Below are positions 11,215 to 22,195 of a DNA stretch of 64,000 nt, piece by piece. The translations under genes were made by a program, and so were the position numbers. The stretch is from Rhytidiadelphus loreus (lineage: Eukaryota > Streptophyta > Bryopsida > Hypnales > Hylocomiaceae), in contig OX344764.1 in NCBI GenBank assembly GCA_947034895.1, positions 62,001 through 126,000 of the forward strand, written 5' to 3'. The notes under the pieces were generated by a model. It saw nothing but the letters and a program-made list of their open reading frames with translations. It searched no databases and had not been told where the DNA came from. How positions within the stretch are numbered: position 1 is the stretch's first letter; each line of letters starts with the position of its first letter.

Positions 11215-11540
11215 AGAGTGCAAATGGGACACTTATGGCAACAGAGACAAATCCAACCAAACAACACATAGAAGAGCAAGAAAGGAAGGAAAAAAGTCAA
11301 TACCATGCAAACAAACTTCAACTACTGTAAACTTAGATCCTAGATCAATCGATTTTTTTTTCTTGAGCTAAAAGCCACACTAATATAAATCTCTCTAATC
11401 ATAATCACCTAGCCTCAACATTGACTTCCAAAATTCACACCAAGACAGGGACCAAAAATTGAGTTACCTATTTATGAGCACATCAACTACAATAGCAACC
11501 TTACTACTAAGAAAAAATAAGGCCATCTTGAACAAAGAAC
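11215..11540. other. Spacer between satellite and inverted duplication
   Basis: No gene seen. The satellite ends abruptly at about 11214 and unrelated AT-rich DNA follows up to the start of sequence shared with the right arm at about 11540. Confidence 0.5.
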
Positions 11541-11891
11541 TTCAAAACAATCATTTTGACATTTTTCTTGTAAATATTCTTCTCAATACATTTTGAAGTT
11601 GCCAACAAAAGGATGCATATTGTATGGACAGGGGGTTCCTACGGCCAATTCTAACTAAAATTTTCCATCCTCTGATTTTGACTTCCTCACAAAAACCATC
11701 ACTAAAAAAAATGGAGAGACAACAACTTCTAAATACCTCCCTTGAGTCATTTCCAACCAATGCAATTGTTTTCAATCAATGATCAACACGATAACCGACA
11801 AATGAGACAAATTACAATGAAAATTTTCAAATTTCAATTGCATGCAAAAATCATGGTCAAGAGATTAAAAAACAGATGAGCCAACGATTGG

Positions 11892-13431
11892 TCAAGATTG
11901 CCAACCTAGATTGCCACCACAAGAACACACGCCATTTTGGAAGTGGTGAAAGCGATTAGCATCCCTCACAACAATATCTTGTTCAATCGCCTTTGAGATA
12001 AACTTGGTTGCTGTATGGCAGTCTGAACACACTCGAAGGTTCTTGAATACCCGAATTGGCTGTCCAGGGGGTGTCTGCATGAGTCCGTAAACAATGGCCA
12101 AAGAGCAAAGAGCAAGTTCTTTCTCCTCCTCAATGTTCCGCAACACTAGCCGGATATCAGGAATGTAGCCTTCTGCCTTAATTCTCTCACTCAATCTCCT
12201 CAGCTCAGCATAGATCTCCTTCGCTTCTGAGTGAGAAGTATCCCCTACGACGAAGTCATGGACCTTGTTATCAACTTCAATCCAGCTACGCCCTGGCTCC
12301 TTGTGTATACCTCTCTCCTGCATCATACTGCGCACCCACAACACCTCCTCCCACTTGCCAGCTGCAGCACAGATATTCGAGAAAAGCACGTATGTAGAGG
12401 CATCTTTCGGTTCCAACTTGAGAAGCTCATTAGCGGCAAGCTTGCCTAGATCCACATTCCCATACGTTCTACAAGCACCAAGCAAGGCTCCCCAAGTTGC
12501 CCCATTTGGTTCCACTAGCATGTTGCCAATCAAGAGCTTTGCTTCCTCCAAGTGTCCTGCTCGGCCAAGAACATCCACCATGCAGTTACAAAGCACTACA
12601 GTAGGTTCGATGCCATAATCTTGTGTCATAGCCAGAAAAAGTCTACGGCCCTCATCCACAAGGCCAGCATGACTACAGGCCGACAGCACTACAACGAATG
12701 AGATCACATCAGGCTTCAAACCGTCTGCAATCATAGTTTTAAAGACTTCCAGGGCTTCATGCCCACATCCATTCTCTGCAAGTCCACCAATCATCATGTT
12801 CCATGTGATTAGATCACGATCCTCCATCCTCTCAAAAACCACTCGTGCATCAGCAATACTGCCACTTTTAGCATACATGTGAACCAGCGCACTGCCCACA
12901 CGCAAATCCGACTCAAGTCCCGCTTCAAGGACATGCCTGTGAGCCTCCTTCACCCACTCCAAAGCCCCTGCGCTTGAACATGGATTCAGAATGCTAGCAT
13001 AAGTGTATGCATTCGGTTTAATGCCTTCCTGTTGCATTTGGAGAAACAGTTCATATGCCTCACGCCCACATCCAAGCTCTGCAAGTCCACCAATCATCAC
13101 GTTCCATGTGATTACATCACGATCCTCCATCCTCTCGAAGACCACTCGCGCATCATCAATACTGCCACACTTTGCATACATGTGCACCAGTGCGTTGCCG
13201 ACACGCACATCCAACTCAAATCCGGCTTCACGGGCATGGCTATGAACCTCCCTTACCCACTCCAAAGCCCCTGCGCTTGAACATGGATTCATGATGCTCA
13301 TATACGTGATTGCGTCTGGTCTGAAGCCTTCCCGTTTCATTTGGAGAAGAAGTCGATATGCTTCAGACCCACAGCCATGTTGTGCAAGTCCTCCAATCAT
13401 CACGTTCCAAGTAATCACGTCCCTTTCCTCC
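11892..13431 (-). pseudogene. PPR-DYW gene, left-arm copy, 3' part (decayed)
   Basis: This is the C-terminal part of a PLS-class PPR protein on the minus strand, cut at its 5' side by the copia element. It contains about two 101-residue P-L-S triplets, E/E+ segments and a DYW-type deaminase domain. Compared with the right-arm copy, 12 bp are missing where SHSEKLAIAYG should be (here SLAIVYG), which removes the HxE zinc/catalytic motif. The C-terminus reads CSCGGNLGWQS instead of CSCGDYW. Both losses predict no C-to-U editing activity. The CSDCHTATKF zinc motif is retained. Copy B at 25857-28668 is the intact homologue. Confidence 0.9.
13427..13431. repeat. Target-site duplication CCTCC (left)
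   Basis: The five bases before the 5' LTR, repeated at 19085-19089 after the 3' LTR. On the minus strand the two PPR parts meet at this site in the same reading frame once one copy is discounted. Confidence 0.85.
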
Positions 13432-13609
13432 TGTTAGACTTACCCGTAATTAGGGTTACATCCAACAGGAGTAGTTCATCCTCTTAATGAACTTAGGTTA
13501 GCCTGCCTGTATATAAGCAAGGACTCTTAACCCTGATCTCTCTCTTAACACGATACAACTTTCCTACAATATACTTGCAACCGTTCTAGACAGTGTATAG
13601 AATTCTTCA
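13432..13609 (+). repeat. 5' LTR of copia element
   Basis: 178 bp beginning TGTTAGACTTACCC and ending TAGAATTCTTCA. It contains a TATATAAG box at about 13510. It differs from the 3' LTR by A instead of G at two positions in the ACAACTTTCCTACAATATA stretch. Confidence 0.95.
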
Positions 13610-13624
13610 TGGTATCAGAGCGAG
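13610..13624 (+). other. Primer-binding site
   Basis: TGGTATCAGAGCGAG immediately after the 5' LTR, matching the standard plant copia primer site complementary to initiator tRNA-Met. Confidence 0.85.
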
Positions 13625-13760
13625 TTCTTTGGTCAAAGTAGTCTCAGACACTTCGGCCACAACTAGAACATTAGAGTCCACTTACGACTAAGTACGTACG
13701 CGATTCTCAATCTCAGCTCGTAGTCGACAGAGTCACTACAGATCAGATACACGTCTCGCA

Positions 13761-16700
13761 ATGGACCCTCACGTCAGAGACGTACCTGAGTCGATGAAAC
13801 TTGCTGGACCAGCAAACTATCTCATTTAGAGCTACAAAGTAAAGTTGATGCTCATGCAGGAAGGTCTTTGGAAATATGTCGTACCTGCAGGAACTGATTG
13901 AAACACTGTCGATATTGGCGGGTTGACAGGCGCCGCCACCAGCTCCTCGAGCGATGCTACCAGCATACCAGAAGGAACGACCATCGAAACGGGAGCGCGA
14001 GGACCACCATCGACGCTGCTAGCTCCTGCGCCGCCAGTCCCTGAGCTACCTACAACAACTGCAACTCACAACGCCCGAGATGAGGAACTGCGATTTCGAG
14101 CAGGACGACTCATCATCTCTACGGTAAGAGACTCTATAATCCTAAGTGTCATCCACCTGGTTGATCCCGAAGCTATATGGGAACGATTGAGGAGTATGTG
14201 CGATATCCGTAGTTCCTCTCGCCGTCTAGCGTTGAAGGAACAGTTTTACTCCCTCAGACTCCTGGAAGGCAAGTCAATCGGGGACCACCTTCAAAACGTG
14301 AACCTTCTTGTTACACAACTAGCGAATCTAGGTATCACGACTTCAGACGAAGACCTCGTTGATCTCACACTCAATAGTCTACCCAAGAGCTGGTCAACAT
14401 TTAAGCAAGTACAGAAGGGCTGAGATCGATCTCCATCATTTCCAGAACTGGAAGGACTACTCTTACAAGAAGAAATGAGCCGCACCTTGGACAAGCAACG
14501 CGAGAATGAAGAATCCTTGAACCTGCTACGCCACAATCGCGCTCCACCTCGAGGACCAACACAACGTGGCTGATCCAACAGGGGCCGCGGGTCTTCATCT
14601 TCCGATCGCAGCACGATGACTCACCACCAGCGTACCGCCACCAACCCCACACCAACAATCATACATTGCCATCGCTGTGGCAAGCCAGGCCATATTGCCC
14701 GTGATTGTATCCGCATCAACCTCGAAGAGCGTATCAAGGCGATGCAGCTCCAACTGCAACACCTGCCACAACAACGCACTCAGCAAGTCAACCTAGCCGA
14801 AGTGGACGACAATACAGGCAACGACGACACTGTTGAGGATCCAGTTGGCGACCATGTTGGGGACGACGCCGCGAAACAAGAATCCGATACCGATATGACA
14901 CATGAGCGCGCCTGCTTCGATGCATTTCCAGAAGAAATCGAACAAGAGGAATATATACATGCCTGCATTATCTCCGCTGTCACTGAAGACGAATGGTTCT
15001 TGGACTCTGGCGCTTCATCCCATGTCACTGGCAACTCTAGTCTCCTCCATCACGTAGCTCCCTCTCCTGTTCCTTATATTCGAGCTGCAGGGGGACAAAT
15101 GATGCCCGTGGCTGGACAGGGCACTGTAACTCACATCGATTCATCAGGTGCAGTAAAGAAAATTTTTAACGTTTTATATGTCCCAGGTGTTCGTACCAAT
15201 CTATTTTCTGTGGGAAAACTGACAGACGTAGGGTACAAGGTGTTGTTTGAATCCAAGACCTGTACCATCTATGACAATACTAACAATGTATTCCTCCATG
15301 GAATACGAGATCCACAAAACAAACTATATAGAGTAGTTAAAGTTGAGACTAACCTTGCCTTAGTTCACCCCACTCCAGTATCGGCATTGGCAAGAATTTC
15401 CCCAGAACCCAGTTGTATTCTTGACTCCTGTCAACATACTTCTCACCCCACACAGCACGTGATTCAGCTTTGGCATCAACGGGTTGGACATGTAAATTTC
15501 TAAAGCCTCTATCACATGACGAATAAATAGATTGTAGCCGGAATTCCAGCCCTCCCTTACTCCAAGCACATTTGTCCCTCATGCATGTTGGGAAAACTTG
15601 CACGGGATCGTGTTCCTAAACACCGCCGGACACCCATCACCCGAAAACTGCAACTTATCCACAGTGACTTATGCGGACCCTTGCCCGTAACATCTCGGAA
15701 CGGCAACAAATACATTTTGACATTCATAGACGACTTCTCTAGGAAAACATGGATATACTTTCTCTCAGACAAATCTCAAACATTGGAGTACTTCAAGATT
15801 TTCAAGGCCCTCGTTGAAGACTCCACCTCCCGTATCGGAACCCTGCGCAGCGACAGAGGAGGGGAATATCTGTCCACAGCTTTTACAAACTACCTTCATG
15901 CCAACGGGATCTCACGACAACTTACTGCCGGGTATTCACCACACCAAAATGGAGTTGCCGAGCGAAAGAACCGGACATTACTCGAAGGCATTCGCAGCGT
16001 AGTGACTGGAACCAACATCCCCAAAGCTCTCTGGGAGGAACTCGCTAAAGCTGTCAACTATATACAGAACAGATGTCCCACCAAAGCCCTCACACTTCAA
16101 ACCCCAGAGGAAGCATTCACTGGAATCAAACCTCATCTTGGTCACCTTCGAATCCTAGGATGCCGAGCTTACTGTCATATACCAGATTCTAAGCGCAACA
16201 AGTTTGAACCAAAGGCCATCGCCACCATCCTTGTAGGCTACGACGAACAAAGCAAGGCCTACAGATGTTACCACCCAGCTACCCGACGGATTCTAGTCAG
16301 CCGGGATGTTCGTTTCGATGAACTCAACCTCCAACTCCCCTCCGCAGAAACTACAGAACCCCTACTTGGTTCACATCTGCTCGACAGTCCTATTTCGGAG
16401 CGCCCTGCAGCTTCTACCAGTCTGCCGAAAGTTGCACCCACAACCACAACTCACATCCCCACCACACCGAATCAACCTCCCGACAACTCAGATCAGCCCG
16501 CTCCCCTCCACAATGAACCTACACACATCCCAGACCCGCTTTCCAACGCCCTGGACCACTACACTTCACTTGACAATGAACCTGCGAACAGTCCAATTCA
16601 CATCCCTTCCCCGCCTACAACTATTCCCAAACTTACGGACGCTCTCCCAGCAGCTCCACGACGATCCCACAGACCCCGACGTCAGAACATCAGATTACAA

Positions 16701-18836
16701 GGGTATGACTTATGCTTATCTACCGATGATTTTAATGTCTGCTTGTCCATCTCCACACCTGATACACCAACGATTGAACCTGATCACGACAACATCACAT
16801 TCAAACAGGCGGCCGCAGATCCTGGATGGCGACAAGCTATGGAAACCAAAATGACCTCTATCTGGGAAAACCAAACTTGGGACTTAGAAACCCTTCCCCC
16901 AAACCACAAGGCTATCTCATGTAAATGGGTGTACAAACTAAAACCCGGAATCGATGGCCAACCCCCCATCAAGAAAGCGCGCCTCGTTGCCAGAGGATTT
17001 GAACAACGCGCAGGCATTGATTTTCACGAAACCTTTGCCCCAGTCATCAAGTGGGCGACCCTACGCACAGTCATCGCCCTAGCTGCAACAAAACATTGGG
17101 AAATTCACCACATGGACGTTAGAACAGCATTCCTATATGGTGTCCTCAACGAACGTGTCTACATGCGACAGCCCCCCGGTTTTCGGGTCAAAGGAAAAGA
17201 AGACCTTACCTGTCGACTTCGAAAATCCCTGTATGGTCTGAAACAAAGCCCTCGAGCTTGGTACGACAGAATTGACAAAGCTCTCACACGCATTGGTCTT
17301 ACCAAGAGCACATCAGATGCAAATATGTACTATTTACACAAAGACGGAGAGACATTGATCATTTTACTATACGTTGATGATCTCTTCATTACTGGAAGCT
17401 CTGCTACACTACTCTCCTGGATCAAGAAATTCCTACATACGGAATTTGATATGACTGACTTAGGACGGATCAAGAAGTACCTGGGGATTACCTTTGAATC
17501 TGTCTGTTGTGGAATTTTTCTTCATCAACGCGCGTACACCGCCTCCATCCTGTAAGAGTTCGGAATGCAAGACAGTCACAGCACACAAACTCCATTTCCC
17601 GAAGGCCACCAGTTAGTCACCGATATGAAATCACCATCGACAGATCCAACTTATTATTGCAGACTCGTCGGGAAGCTGATTTTCCTTACAATCACGCGAC
17701 CTGACATCGCTTATTCCGTGAGCAGACTCAGTTCGTACATGGCCAACCCACAGAAGGCACATCTCGACGCCGCCAAGCATGTCCTTCGCTATTTACAAGG
17801 CACTATGCACCAAGGTATTCTGTACAAAGCCAACTCTCCTGCGCTTATCAACGGATACACGGACGCAGACTGGGGATCATGCACAGAAACAAGACGATCA
17901 ATGGGAGCGTATATTTTTACAATGGCTGGAGGACCAATTACCTGGCAAAGTAAGCGTCAACTTACAGTCTCCCACTCATCGACTGAATCGGAGTATCGTG
18001 CGCTTAGTGATGGCGCCCAAGAAGCAGTCTGGCTTCACAGATTACTAACGGAATTGCAGACTCCCTCTATCACCGACTCCTCAGCTCCAGCCACTGCTCA
18101 TACTCTTAGACAACCTGTTTCCAGCATCGTTATCCATTGTGACAACCAAGGAGCCATAAAAATTTCTCAAAATCCGGTCTTTCATGCACGGACCAAGCAT
18201 ATTGAGATTCACTATCACTTTATTCGAGAACGAGTGCTCGGGGGGGAAATAGTGATTCAATATATTCATACAAATCTACAGCTGGCTGATGCACTAACCA
18301 AACCCTTAGGTAGGATTAAGTTTCAGCAACATCGCACTGCGATGGGATTACATAGCCTCGAAACCCTAGAAAAACCAAGCCCGCTCTCTTCTACAAGCTA
18401 CACAAAACCTAGCATCTCATGCCCTGCCACAGATAATTCTCAGCATCCGCCAGAGAAGAGAAGCTCCTATGCTCCGCACCACGGAAGCCCAAAACTTCTC
18501 GCGCACAATCCTCCCAAGAAAAGTATAACCCGGGTCTCCGTCCCTATCTCACAGCGTAGAACTTCCCCTGAGCTGATTCACTCCTCGAGCGTCTCCGATC
18601 ATCGAACTCCTCGCCTCGAGACTGCACACCGGCTCCACGACAAACCAGACACGACTCATCGGGCAGCCAAATCTGCTTCACCAATATCGTATCTGCAACC
18701 GCAACGCACCATCTCCAAAGCCGTCCCAAGAATGCGAGCGCCATCCACAACAAAATTCCTGCCAACACTGTCAATGAAGCCACTTCCACGAACTCCTTCA
18801 GCGACAATTCCTGCTCAGATTTCTCGCACGCCATGA
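13761..18836 (+). pseudogene. Copia gag-pol, single frame with seven nonsense codons
   Basis: From the ATG at 13761 (MDPHVRDVPESMKLAGPANY) the same frame runs to 18836 with no frameshift. It is interrupted only by stops at 13827, 13899, 14421, 14571, 15501, 15528 and 17553, each explicable by one C-to-T or G-to-A change. Visible parts: Gag (about 13761-14600), CCHC knuckle CHRCGKPGHIARDC (14667-14708), protease DSGA (15003), pre-integrase HHCC region, integrase with D (15666), D (15852) and E (15960) in D-D-35-E spacing, RT with YVDD (17370), RNase H (TDADWG, STESEY) ending at ADALTKPLG near 18310. About 170 further codons follow, Pro/Ser-rich, which is longer than usual for copia. It makes no functional polyprotein as it stands. 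Confidence 0.95.
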
Positions 18837-18897
18837 AGACGGATTCCCCCCCACTAAACTAGAATTACAATCCAAAAAGGAATACCAATCTTCGATT

Positions 18898-18906
18898 GAG
18901 GGAGGG
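18898..18906 (+). other. Polypurine tract
   Basis: GAGGGAGGG immediately before the 3' LTR, the expected plus-strand priming site. Confidence 0.8.
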
Positions 18907-19084
18907 TGTTAGACTTACCCGTAATTAGGGTTACATCCAACAGGAGTAGTTCATCCTCTTAATGAACTTAGGTTAGCCTGCCTGTATATAAGCAAGGACT
19001 CTTAACCCTGATCTCTCTCTTAACACGATACAGCTTTCCTACAGTATACTTGCAACCGTTCTAGACAGTGTATAGAATTCTTCA
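18907..19084 (+). repeat. 3' LTR of copia element
   Basis: 178 bp, same ends as the 5' LTR with two A/G differences. It is followed by the duplicated CCTCC. Confidence 0.95.
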
Positions 19085-20342
19085 CCTCCATCCTCTCAAA
19101 GACCAATCGCGCATCATCAATACTGCCACACTTTGCATACATGTGCACCAGCGCGTTGCCCACACGCACATCGGACTCAAATCCGGCTTCACGGGCATGG
19201 CTATGAACCTCCCTTACCCACTCCAAAGCCCCTGCGCTTGCACATGGATTCAGAATGCTAGCGTAAGTGACTGCATTCGGTTTAATCCCTTCCTGTTGCA
19301 TTTGAAGAAACAGTTCATATGCCCCACGACCACATCCATGCTCTGCAAGTCCACCAATCATCACGTTCCATGTGTTTAGATCACGATCCTCCATCCTCTC
19401 AAAAACCACTCATCCAAACTGCCACATTTAGCATACATGTGAACCAGTGCACTGTCCACACGCAAATCTGATTTAAGTCCCGATTTGAGGACGTGCCTGT
19501 TAACCTCCTTCACCCACTCCAAAGCCCCTGCGCTTGCACGCGGATTCAGAATGCTCAAATAGGTGGTTGCGTTCGGTTCCCAGCCCTCTCTTTGCATTTG
19601 GAGAAACAGATCATATGCCTCCTGCCCAAATCCATGCTCTGCAAGTCCACCGATCATTATGTTCCATGAGATCACGTCGTGTTCCTCCATTCGCCAAAAA
19701 ACTACTCGGGCATCATCGATACTGCCACAATTTGCATACATGTGAACAAGCGAATTGCCAATACGCACATCTGATTCAAGCCCAGCATGTCTTACATACG
19801 CATGAACTTCTTTGCCCCACTGCAAAGCTGATGGATTAGCACAAGCCTTCAGGATGCTCGAGAAAGTAAATGCATCTGGCTGGACCCCTTCTTGGCACAT
19901 TTGATTGAAAAGTTCCATTGCTTTTTCAGCATGATTGTGCTTTGCATAACCTCCAATCATGATGGTCCGACTGAACACGTTCTTCTTCACAAGTTTATCA
20001 AACACTCCGCGTGCAGTCTCCAATTCTCTACATTTGATATAAACGCTCACTAGGTTGTTTGCCACATATCTATTCTCCTCCATTCTACTCTGGTTGATGT
20101 AGTCGTGAACCTGCTTCGCTACATTAACTTTAAGTTTTTTCTCCTTCAAGCACCATCTCAAAACTTCAACATACATGTTGGAATCCACGTCCATGCCTTG
20201 TTCCAGTCGATTCTTCAAATTACCAATTGCTTCAGTCGTGGTTCTTGCACCTTCCATGGACATACCACCGCCACCACCCTGCCTGTACTCTCTTGCAGTA
20301 GTAGGCACAATGCTTCGTTTTCCATTGTGGCCGTTGGATAGC
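19085..20342 (-). pseudogene. PPR-DYW gene, left-arm copy, 5' part
   Basis: N-terminal part of the split left-arm PPR gene. The candidate start ATG is at 20263 (MSMEGARTTTEA), but the frame is open upstream to a splice acceptor (TGAATCAG|G) at 20343-20344, matching the right arm. PPR repeats follow (YANCGSIDDARVVF, ISWNIMIGGLAEHG). At about 19408 some seven bases are missing in a helix (GSLDEW instead of GSLVDARLVF-type sequence), shifting the frame. The correct register resumes to the copia junction at 19085-19089. This arm therefore has a frameshift, a 5.65-kb insertion and a damaged deaminase domain. Confidence 0.88.
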
Positions 20343-20671
20343 CTGATTCACCAATGCATTCTTCATTAGAAACTCCTTAGAAAGATGAACACTGATACAC
20401 AAAGGGAAAGGGTGTAAGACCACCAATGCCCTGTACTCACATATTTCAATATGCACAAAAGCGCATCCATCCATTTGAATTCTTAATATCTCTCACATAC
20501 ATAGCATTTCTTTGCAAATCATCCCACTTTAAGTGCACCCGATAAACTGAAAGAAAGAACAGAGATCATATCGCACAAACAAAACCCCTGAAACTTACTC
20601 AAAATCACATACTTCTTCACGCACCTACTCTCATCACTAGACAAGGGAGAAAACTGAATTCCTAAAGTTAC

Positions 20672-20847
20672 CTATCTTCTTGTGTTGTGTCTTGAGAATC
20701 TTTGGTGTCATAATCAACACGAGGGTGCATTTTCCCTTCGCCTGCCAAGTTGACCATGGTCTTTACCCATGGTGGAGTTGACCAGACATATATCCAAAGT
20801 GCTTTCCTCGTCACCTTATGTCTAAAGTCAGGTGATCTAGGATTCCT
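20672..20847 (-). pseudogene. OSB-type PDF-motif exon, left arm
   Basis: 176-nt exon bounded by GCCTACAG|AGG on its 5' side and ATAG|GTAACT on its 3' side, both matching the right arm. It encodes RNPRSPDFRHK...KALWI...TPPWV, the second half of the PDF motif known from plant organellar single-stranded-DNA-binding (OSB) proteins. It is followed downstream by the PPR exon whose acceptor is at 20343. No stop is seen within the exon, but the downstream PPR is broken, so the locus is probably non-functional. Confidence 0.7.
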
Positions 20848-21116
20848 CTGTAGGCACCACAACCCATGATGAGCTCCTAAAAACCTGTGTCATGTTAATT
20901 TTGCATCTGACAATCAACATTCCAGGAATATTCGTTGTTGACACTGCAATGATCTGAGCAGTGTTCACTCCACTCTATGACGACAAACAACGCAATTCCA
21001 TACTTGTCGCTTTACGAGGTGCCCACAAGTGCCCATGGCCTTGTACAAGCAAGAAATATCCCCGTCACTTGTTGACCCGGGCATTGTATCCACTTTCATT
21101 TATCAAATAGTCATAC

Positions 21117-21195
21117 CTTATCAGTTCTATTGTCCCACCACTGCGAGGGATCTGCAAAGTACTCTTTCCAAAGTTCTTCAACCGACTGTGGTTCA
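21117..21195 (-). pseudogene. OSB-type PDF-motif exon, first half, left arm
   Basis: Encodes QSVEELWKEYFADPSQWWDN-RTDK, ending at a donor AAG|GTATGA, as in the right arm. The 5' boundary is not resolved. The WKEYFADP-QWWDNR core is the recognisable start of the OSB PDF motif. Confidence 0.65.
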
Positions 21196-22029
21196 CCTGA
21201 ATCCACCGCAACATGCTTTACCCATGTCAGTCACATTCTCACAGGAGAGGCAAACTCTTTCTGTGACGATGGGCATATGATACATCCCTGAACCAGTGAA
21301 ATTCGAAGGTGGTCTCTTCCAAACCGATGAAAATGATGAACACCTGATTGGTGCACTGATTCGTATGTGAGAGGACAAGGGCAGGGACAAAGAAGGGTAG
21401 GTAGGCCATGGAGACCTGAAGCCTGTGATTGCACCGATATCCTGGGTACACAAATGTCAACACTCTGTTAATAAGCAACTTCGTACCATTCAAAATATAC
21501 TCTTCCCACCAATACCGGGGTTTAGGGTTCCGTCAACCATGCTCATACCCAATTACGTTTGGAAAAATGTGACAACCTCTTTATCAAACATTGCTGTAAA
21601 GAAGACTTCAGATTTCAACAAATTTGTTGCCAGCATGATCACAGTAGTCCAACCTATGTCACAAGTCATCCAACCGCTTAATTCACTCACCTGGGCACCA
21701 TCTCGTCCACGCACCAACAAAAAGCTTCTCTGTTCTCTCCTGCACTGCAATTGTTGTCTACAATCTAAGCCCCGCGACAACAATTGAGCTCGCGACACCA
21801 ATTGAGCTGACAATCCTACCGCTATCTGCCTGCATTACAGAGACCAATTCACTGACTGTTACAAGGAAGAACATCACAAAGACTAACGCCGGAATGGACC
21901 TCTGAGTTGAACCTGTGACCGGAAACACATCAAATTTGAGAAGAAAATTACATGTGTGAAAAATCTGCTACTAACTCCAAATCCTTAAAACCCTAACACA
22001 CAATAAATAAAGTTCACAAACAAATTTGC

Positions 22030-22190
22030 ATACCTCACGCTTCCGGCGGCCAAACGAAGCAAAACAAGCTCCTCAAGGACGGCAAACCTCCGCTGCAGCT
22101 TTGCGAGGAGAAGCTCCATCCACGGGAGCAACGAATTGCTGAGGCAAGAATCCAACATAAACCCATCGATCAGCGTACAACCCTAGTCGA
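22030..22190 (-). pseudogene. Upstream coding-like exon, left arm
   Basis: Reverse-strand sequence WVYVGFLPQQFVAPVDG...FASFGRRKRE matches the right arm at 24061-24211, but here an in-frame stop follows AEVCRP, where the right arm has a Trp codon. Conservation between arms suggests a coding exon. The function is unknown; it could be the N-terminal region of the OSB-like protein. Confidence 0.45.
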
Positions 22191-22195
22191 TTTGT

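Larger units (their letters stand above)
13432..19084 (+). mobile_element. Ty1/copia LTR retrotransposon, complete but coding-defective
   Basis: 5.65 kb with identical-length LTRs (178 bp, TGTTAG...TTCA), CCTCC target duplication, primer-binding site TGGTATCAGAGC directly after the 5' LTR (initiator-tRNA-Met type, usual for plant copia) and a polypurine tract GAGGGAGGG directly before the 3' LTR. The order is Gag, protease, integrase, RT, RNase H, the copia arrangement. It sits inside the left-arm PPR gene in opposite orientation to it. The LTRs differ at only two sites, both A/G transitions, so the insertion is young compared with the divergence of the arms. Confidence 0.97.
11540..22195. 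repeat. Left arm of large inverted duplication
   Basis: Reverse-complement homology to 24045-29005. The 3' flank of the PPR gene (GATTGAAAAC-ATTGCATTGGTTGG near 11770 and 28770), the PPR frame, the PDF-motif exons and the upstream exon (GTTGGATTCTTGCCTCAGCAATT) all recur in mirrored order. The arms are visibly diverged, roughly 80-90% by eye. The left arm is longer only because of the copia insertion at 13432-19084. Confidence 0.9.

Noticed and set aside
8139..11371. Several 65-138-codon frames (e.g. 9181-9597 minus)
   Set aside because: They repeat the same peptide with the satellite period and have no conserved domain, so they follow from the tandem repeat.
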